Shown here: positions 6,614 through 7,002 of the stretch, in pieces
Position numbering within the stretch: position 1 is the first letter of the stretch
How the letters are laid out: each line of letters starts with the position of its first letter
Source of the DNA: DATLFQ01 sp035540915
GTDB taxonomy: Bacteria > Actinomycetota > Acidimicrobiia > Acidimicrobiales > GCA-2861595
Direction of reading: 5' to 3'
DNA length: 7,002 bases
NCBI GenBank assembly: GCA_035540915.1
Contig: DATLFQ010000123.1
Coordinates: forward strand, 1-7,002
Notes under the pieces: model-generated
Told to the model about the DNA's origin: nothing
What the model saw: only the letters and a program-made list of their open reading frames with translations
The model's database searches: none
Position numbers and translations under genes: made by a program

Positions 6614-7002
6614 CCGGCGGCGACGGGAATGCGGGTCGCCTTGGCGTTGAAGCGGCCGTAGTTGTAGTACGCCGCGCAGGCGCCCTCCGACGACACCATG
6701 CAGGTGCCGATGGGCGTCTCGGGGGTGCAGGCGGTGCCGAAGACCTTGCACTCCCATGGCTTGATGACGCCCTTGAGCACCTCGCCGCACTGGCAGGCCT
6801 TGGGGTCGGCCACCCGCACGCCGGGGACCGAGAAGCGCAACTCGGCGTCCCACTCGGCGAACTCGTCCCGCAGCTTCAGGGCGCTCTGGGAGATGAAGCC
6901 GAGTCCGCGCCACTCGAAGTGTGGGCGGATCTCGAACACCTCGCCGAGGATCTCCAGCGCCCGGAGGTTGCCCTCGTCCTTGACCGCCCGGGTGTACTGG
7001 TT
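6610..7002 (-). CDS. hypD: HypD, iron-sulfur scaffold of [NiFe]-hydrogenase maturation (C-terminal 130 residues only)
   Basis: The minus-strand frame is open from the window edge, beginning NQYTRAVKDEGN, and ends with TGA at 6612-6610. It matches the HypD C-terminus throughout: NQY-x-R-x-V, EVFEIRPHFEWRGLG, KACQCGEVLKG, KPWECKVFGTACTPE and GTCMVSSEGACAAYYNYGR. Six cysteines are visible (fragment residues 70, 72, 85, 92, 101, 109); those of this region in HypD proteins bind the [4Fe-4S] cluster. HypD works with HypC as the platform on which iron receives its CO and two cyanide ligands, with cyanide coming from HypE. Family proteins are roughly 360-380 residues, so about two thirds lie off the right edge. 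GTG at 6939 is an internal valine codon, not the start. hypC is expected further upstream, but that is inference. Confidence 0.96.
   Translation of the reverse strand, partial: NQYTRAVKDEGNLRALEILGEVFEIRPHFEWRGLGFISQSALKLRDEFAEWDAELRFSVPGVRVADPKACQCGEVLKGVIKPWECKVFGTACTPETPIGTCMVSSEGACAAYYNYGRFNAKATRIPVAAG

Noticed and set aside
5642..6661. 339-codon plus-strand open frame opposite hypE
   Set aside because: It is antisense to a clearly real hypE, rich in Arg/Gly/His/Val, and has no recognisable domain.
6614..6913. Upstream extension of the hypE frame to 6913
   Set aside because: The extra 100 codons overlap conserved HypD in another frame and do not resemble HypE. The ATGA overlap at 6610-6613 gives a better start.

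Overview
This is a very GC-rich window (around 70% or more by eye). Its dense GC-ending codons, GTG starts and long antisense shadow frames suggest an actinomycete-type genome. The secreted protein carries C-terminal repeats of the form GYWLxxxDGGVFxFGDAxFxGS. From memory I associate these with Actinomycetota, especially Acidimicrobiia-like lineages, so the placement is inference and not proof.

Left half, plus strand: positions 1-189 are the last 62 codons of a protein made of these GYWL/DGG repeats. The stop codon sits in the loop of an 11-bp GC hairpin. After a 126-nt gap comes a complete 946-residue gene (316-3156) for a predicted secreted protein. It has a signal peptide, LVIVD-type beta-propeller blades, a protease-associated (PA)-like domain inserted between blades, more LVIVD blades, and six 42-residue GYWL/DGG repeats. 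Its last 62 residues align without gaps to the upstream fragment (47/62 identical), so the two genes are paralogues or share a mobile tail module.

Middle: the 66 nt between the convergent gene ends are mostly one long, nearly perfect palindrome (3166-3213) lying exactly 9 nt from each stop codon. It is probably a bidirectional terminator, and possibly a copy of a dispersed palindromic repeat.

Right half, minus strand: a compact [NiFe]-hydrogenase maturation operon, read right to left as hypD (C-terminal part only, cut by the window edge), hypE and hypF. hypD and hypE overlap by 4 nt (ATGA); hypE and hypF are 13 nt apart. HypF makes a carbamoyl group from carbamoyl phosphate and passes it to the C-terminal cysteine of HypE (ending PRIC, intact here). 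HypE dehydrates it to a thiocyanate, and HypD with HypC (expected off the right edge) builds the Fe(CN)2CO unit. The organism therefore very probably makes a [NiFe]-hydrogenase, though no structural subunit is visible here.

The hyp genes look canonical. The less usual material is the composite secreted protein, its paralogous tail, and the two inverted-repeat structures at gene ends. I see no RNA genes, CRISPR arrays, insertion sequences or phage genes.
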